NCBI GenBank assembly: GCA_002773185.1 | Contig: PFBU01000051.1 | Coordinates: 1-5,730 of the forward strand | DNA from: Candidatus Magasanikbacteria bacterium CG10_big_fil_rev_8_21_14_0_10_36_16 | GTDB lineage: Bacteria > Patescibacteriota > Patescibacteriia > Magasanikbacterales > UBA922 | DNA: 5,730 bases | Reading direction: 5' to 3' | Shown: piece by piece, positions 4,298 to 5,730 of the stretch | How positions within the stretch are numbered: position 1 is the first letter of the stretch | Layout: each line of letters begins with the position of its first letter | The notes under the pieces: model-generated | Database searches by the model: none | The model's input: the letters and a program-made list of their open reading frames with translations, nothing else | What the model was told of the DNA's origin: nothing | Translations under genes and position numbers: made by a program

Positions 4298-5110
4298 ATG
4301 TCATATATAAAAACAAAAGAAGAAATAGAATATCTCAAAACAGGAGGTGAAATATTGGGAGAAATATTGGACAAATTGGCTAAAATGTCAGTAGTCGGTG
4401 TCTCCGCCTACGAAGTGGACAAAGAAGCTGAGAGGATGATTGTAGAGGCTGGCGGACGCCCTGCTTTTTTGGGTTATCGTGGTAGGAAAAGTGATCCACC
4501 ATTTCCCTCTACTATTTGTGCTTCGCTCAATACTGAGGTAGTTCATGGTATTGCTACCAAAGACAAAATTCTCAAAGATGGTGATATTTTTAGTATTGAT
4601 ATCGGGATGCAATATCCGCTTAATTGTGGTCTTGGTAAAGGTGGAAATGGTCTATTTACTGATACGGCTATTACAGTCATGGTTGGCAACGTAACTGAAA
4701 AAACTAAACAATTGGTAAATGTCACCAAAAAATCATTGGAACTAGCGATTGAAAAATGTGTTTTGGATAACTCTATTGCCGATATTGGTAAAGTGATAGA
4801 AAATTATATTGATCCTCAAGGTTATGGTATTGTAAGAGATTTGGTGGGTCATGGTGTGGGTCATGAAGTTCATGAAGAGCCACGCGTACCAAATTATTAT
4901 GATAGAGATTTGGAAAGTTGGAAATTGGAAGAAAACGCTGTCATTGCTATTGAGCCGATGATTACTATGGGGGATTACAATGTCGAGACAGCTGAAGATG
5001 GTTGGAGTATTTCCACAGTGGACAAAAGTTTGAGTGCTCATTTTGAGCATACTATAGTTATTACCAAAGATGGTCCTCTGGTGGTGACGAGAAGACCCTC
5101 TGAATTATAA
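4298..5110 (+). CDS. map: Methionine aminopeptidase, type I
   Basis: This cytosolic metalloenzyme removes the initiator Met from new proteins after deformylation. It has 270 aa and the pita-bread fold motifs in order: VVHGI with catalytic His83, metal ligands D101 (SIDIG) and D122 (FTDTA), H185 (VGHGVGHE), H192 (VHEEP), E219 (AIEPMI) and E250 (HFEHTIVIT). All ligands of the dinuclear site are present. The two metal aspartates are 21 residues apart instead of the 11 in the E. coli enzyme (D97, D108). The extra segment is Gly-rich with one Cys (about 107-117). A second small expansion, RKSDPPFPST (63-72), precedes the substrate loop. There is no N-terminal zinc-finger extension. The start is fixed by the promoter immediately upstream and by typical family length. 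The next gene begins 6 bases later and is probably cotranscribed. Confidence 0.95.
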   Translation: MSYIKTKEEIEYLKTGGEILGEILDKLAKMSVVGVSAYEVDKEAERMIVEAGGRPAFLGYRGRKSDPPFPSTICASLNTEVVHGIATKDKILKDGDIFSIDIGMQYPLNCGLGKGGNGLFTDTAITVMVGNVTEKTKQLVNVTKKSLELAIEKCVLDNSIADIGKVIENYIDPQGYGIVRDLVGHGVGHEVHEEPRVPNYYDRDLESWKLEENAVIAIEPMITMGDYNVETAEDGWSISTVDKSLSAHFEHTIVITKDGPLVVTRRPSEL

Positions 5111-5116
5111 TTTTTT

Positions 5117-5730
5117 ATGAAAAAAATACTATTTCTATTTTTTATAGTTAGCGGTTTTTTTGTACCGTTTTTTGTTTTGGCGACTGATGTCCCAGACCAG
5201 ACAGCTATTACCAATTGTTTGACTGGTGCTTATAATACTTATATCAACAAAATAAATGATTGTAATGCTAACACAGGAGAAGACATTCAGAAAAAAATAG
5301 ATGTACTAAATCAAGATTTGGATTATAATTTGGCACTTTGTTATCAAACTAGTGATCCTGCTGTGTGTGCAAAGCAAGCTACTGACTATAGTAATAGAGT
5401 ACAAAAGTTGCAACAAGATGCATTGAATCAGCAAAATAATTGTCGTGAAGCTGATATCAAAGATGAGTATATCAAAGCTCAAAATTATTGTTATGACAAT
5501 TATTCTTTCAACAATGTTTGGGATACACCAGCTTTGAAAGAAATGCTCAAAAATTCAGCTCTTGATTCTCTTACGCTTAGTCCAGAAAAAATGAATGAAC
5601 TGAATACTTGTATGCAAAGTTTGGCTAGTAAATATGACCTAAATAATTTGACTGCAGATTTGGAAAAAGAAATAGGTAATTGTTATAGTGCTGTAGGATT
5701 AGTAAACAATGCTAATTTATCACAAGGTGT
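5117..5730 (+). CDS. Secreted cysteine-rich helical protein, 3' end outside window
   Basis: The frame stays open from ATG 5117 to the window edge (204 complete codons, no stop). The N-terminus is a signal peptide: MKK, a hydrophobic core to about residue 20, and a likely cleavage after VLA (20-22). The mature part has eight Cys (34, 49, 75, 84, 109, 125, 165, 189), many Asn, Gln, Asp and Lys, and helical heptad-like stretches such as 57-75 and 91-110. Successive Cys pairs 34/49, 75/84, 109/125 and 165/189 suggest disulfide-linked helical hairpins outside the membrane; this is inference. No family is recognised. It starts 6 bases after map with no separate promoter or SD, so it should be read from the map transcript. 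The pairing of map with an exported protein need not be functional. Confidence 0.78.
   Translation, partial: MKKILFLFFIVSGFFVPFFVLATDVPDQTAITNCLTGAYNTYINKINDCNANTGEDIQKKIDVLNQDLDYNLALCYQTSDPAVCAKQATDYSNRVQKLQQDALNQQNNCREADIKDEYIKAQNYCYDNYSFNNVWDTPALKEMLKNSALDSLTLSPEKMNELNTCMQSLASKYDLNNLTADLEKEIGNCYSAVGLVNNANLSQG

Noticed and set aside
4342..4357. AGGAGGTGA followed by an in-frame TTG inside map, resembling an internal translation start
   Set aside because: Spacing is only 4 bases, the bases encode the common TGGE stretch of the Map N-terminal helix, and starting there would cut that helix.
4742..5050. A 102-codon open frame on the minus strand within map
   Set aside because: It lies opposite a certain gene with all catalytic residues, has no family motif or promoter, and is explained by AT-rich codon bias.

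Overview
The window is AT-rich DNA (roughly one third G+C by eye) that looks like a genome fragment from the Candidate Phyla Radiation (Patescibacteria). The evidence is gene content and style. There is a membrane-anchored CAP/SCP protein with the short cytoplasmic 'F-x-PH...PH' head that I associate with that group, a zinc-LID adenylate kinase, a methionine aminopeptidase, an Nramp-like carrier and small proteins of unknown family. Gene starts lack Shine-Dalgarno (SD) sequences, and intergenic spaces carry degenerate A/T repeats. The lineage call is an inference; no rRNA or ribosomal protein gene is present to fix it.

Layout, left to right. Bases 1-128 hold a rho-independent terminator for a gene left of the window, a 16-bp tandem repeat and an extended -10 promoter. 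Bases 129-1532 encode an 11-helix Nramp-like transporter whose TM1 and TM6 do not carry the textbook metal-binding motifs. A second promoter drives a two-gene unit: a 105-aa protein of unknown function (1593-1910) and adenylate kinase (1913-2572), 2 bases apart. Bases 2573-2779 hold two copies of a short hairpin-like repeat, one with a 20-bp insertion. Bases 2780-3937 encode the CAP-domain protein, with one N-terminal and two C-terminal membrane segments. Bases 3938-4297 contain no conventional gene but are the most unusual part: a probable minus-strand structured RNA of about 187 nt with its own extended -10 promoter and terminator, a 17-bp inverted repeat, and a possible 27-codon ORF with the only perfect SD in front of a start in the window. 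Bases 4298-5110 encode methionine aminopeptidase, whose promoter lies so close to the ATG that its mRNA should be leaderless. Six bases later a secreted cysteine-rich protein begins (5117) and runs off the right edge.

Functionally this is a mix of housekeeping (Adk for adenylate balance, Map for N-terminal Met removal) and cell-envelope genes (transporter, CAP protein, secreted Cys-rich protein). All protein genes are on the plus strand. The only convincing minus-strand transcription unit is the RNA between the CAP gene and map. I see no mobile element, CRISPR array, tRNA or rRNA. The best candidate for something undescribed is the minus-strand RNA: all four non-Watson-Crick positions I found in its proposed stems become G-U pairs only on the minus strand.
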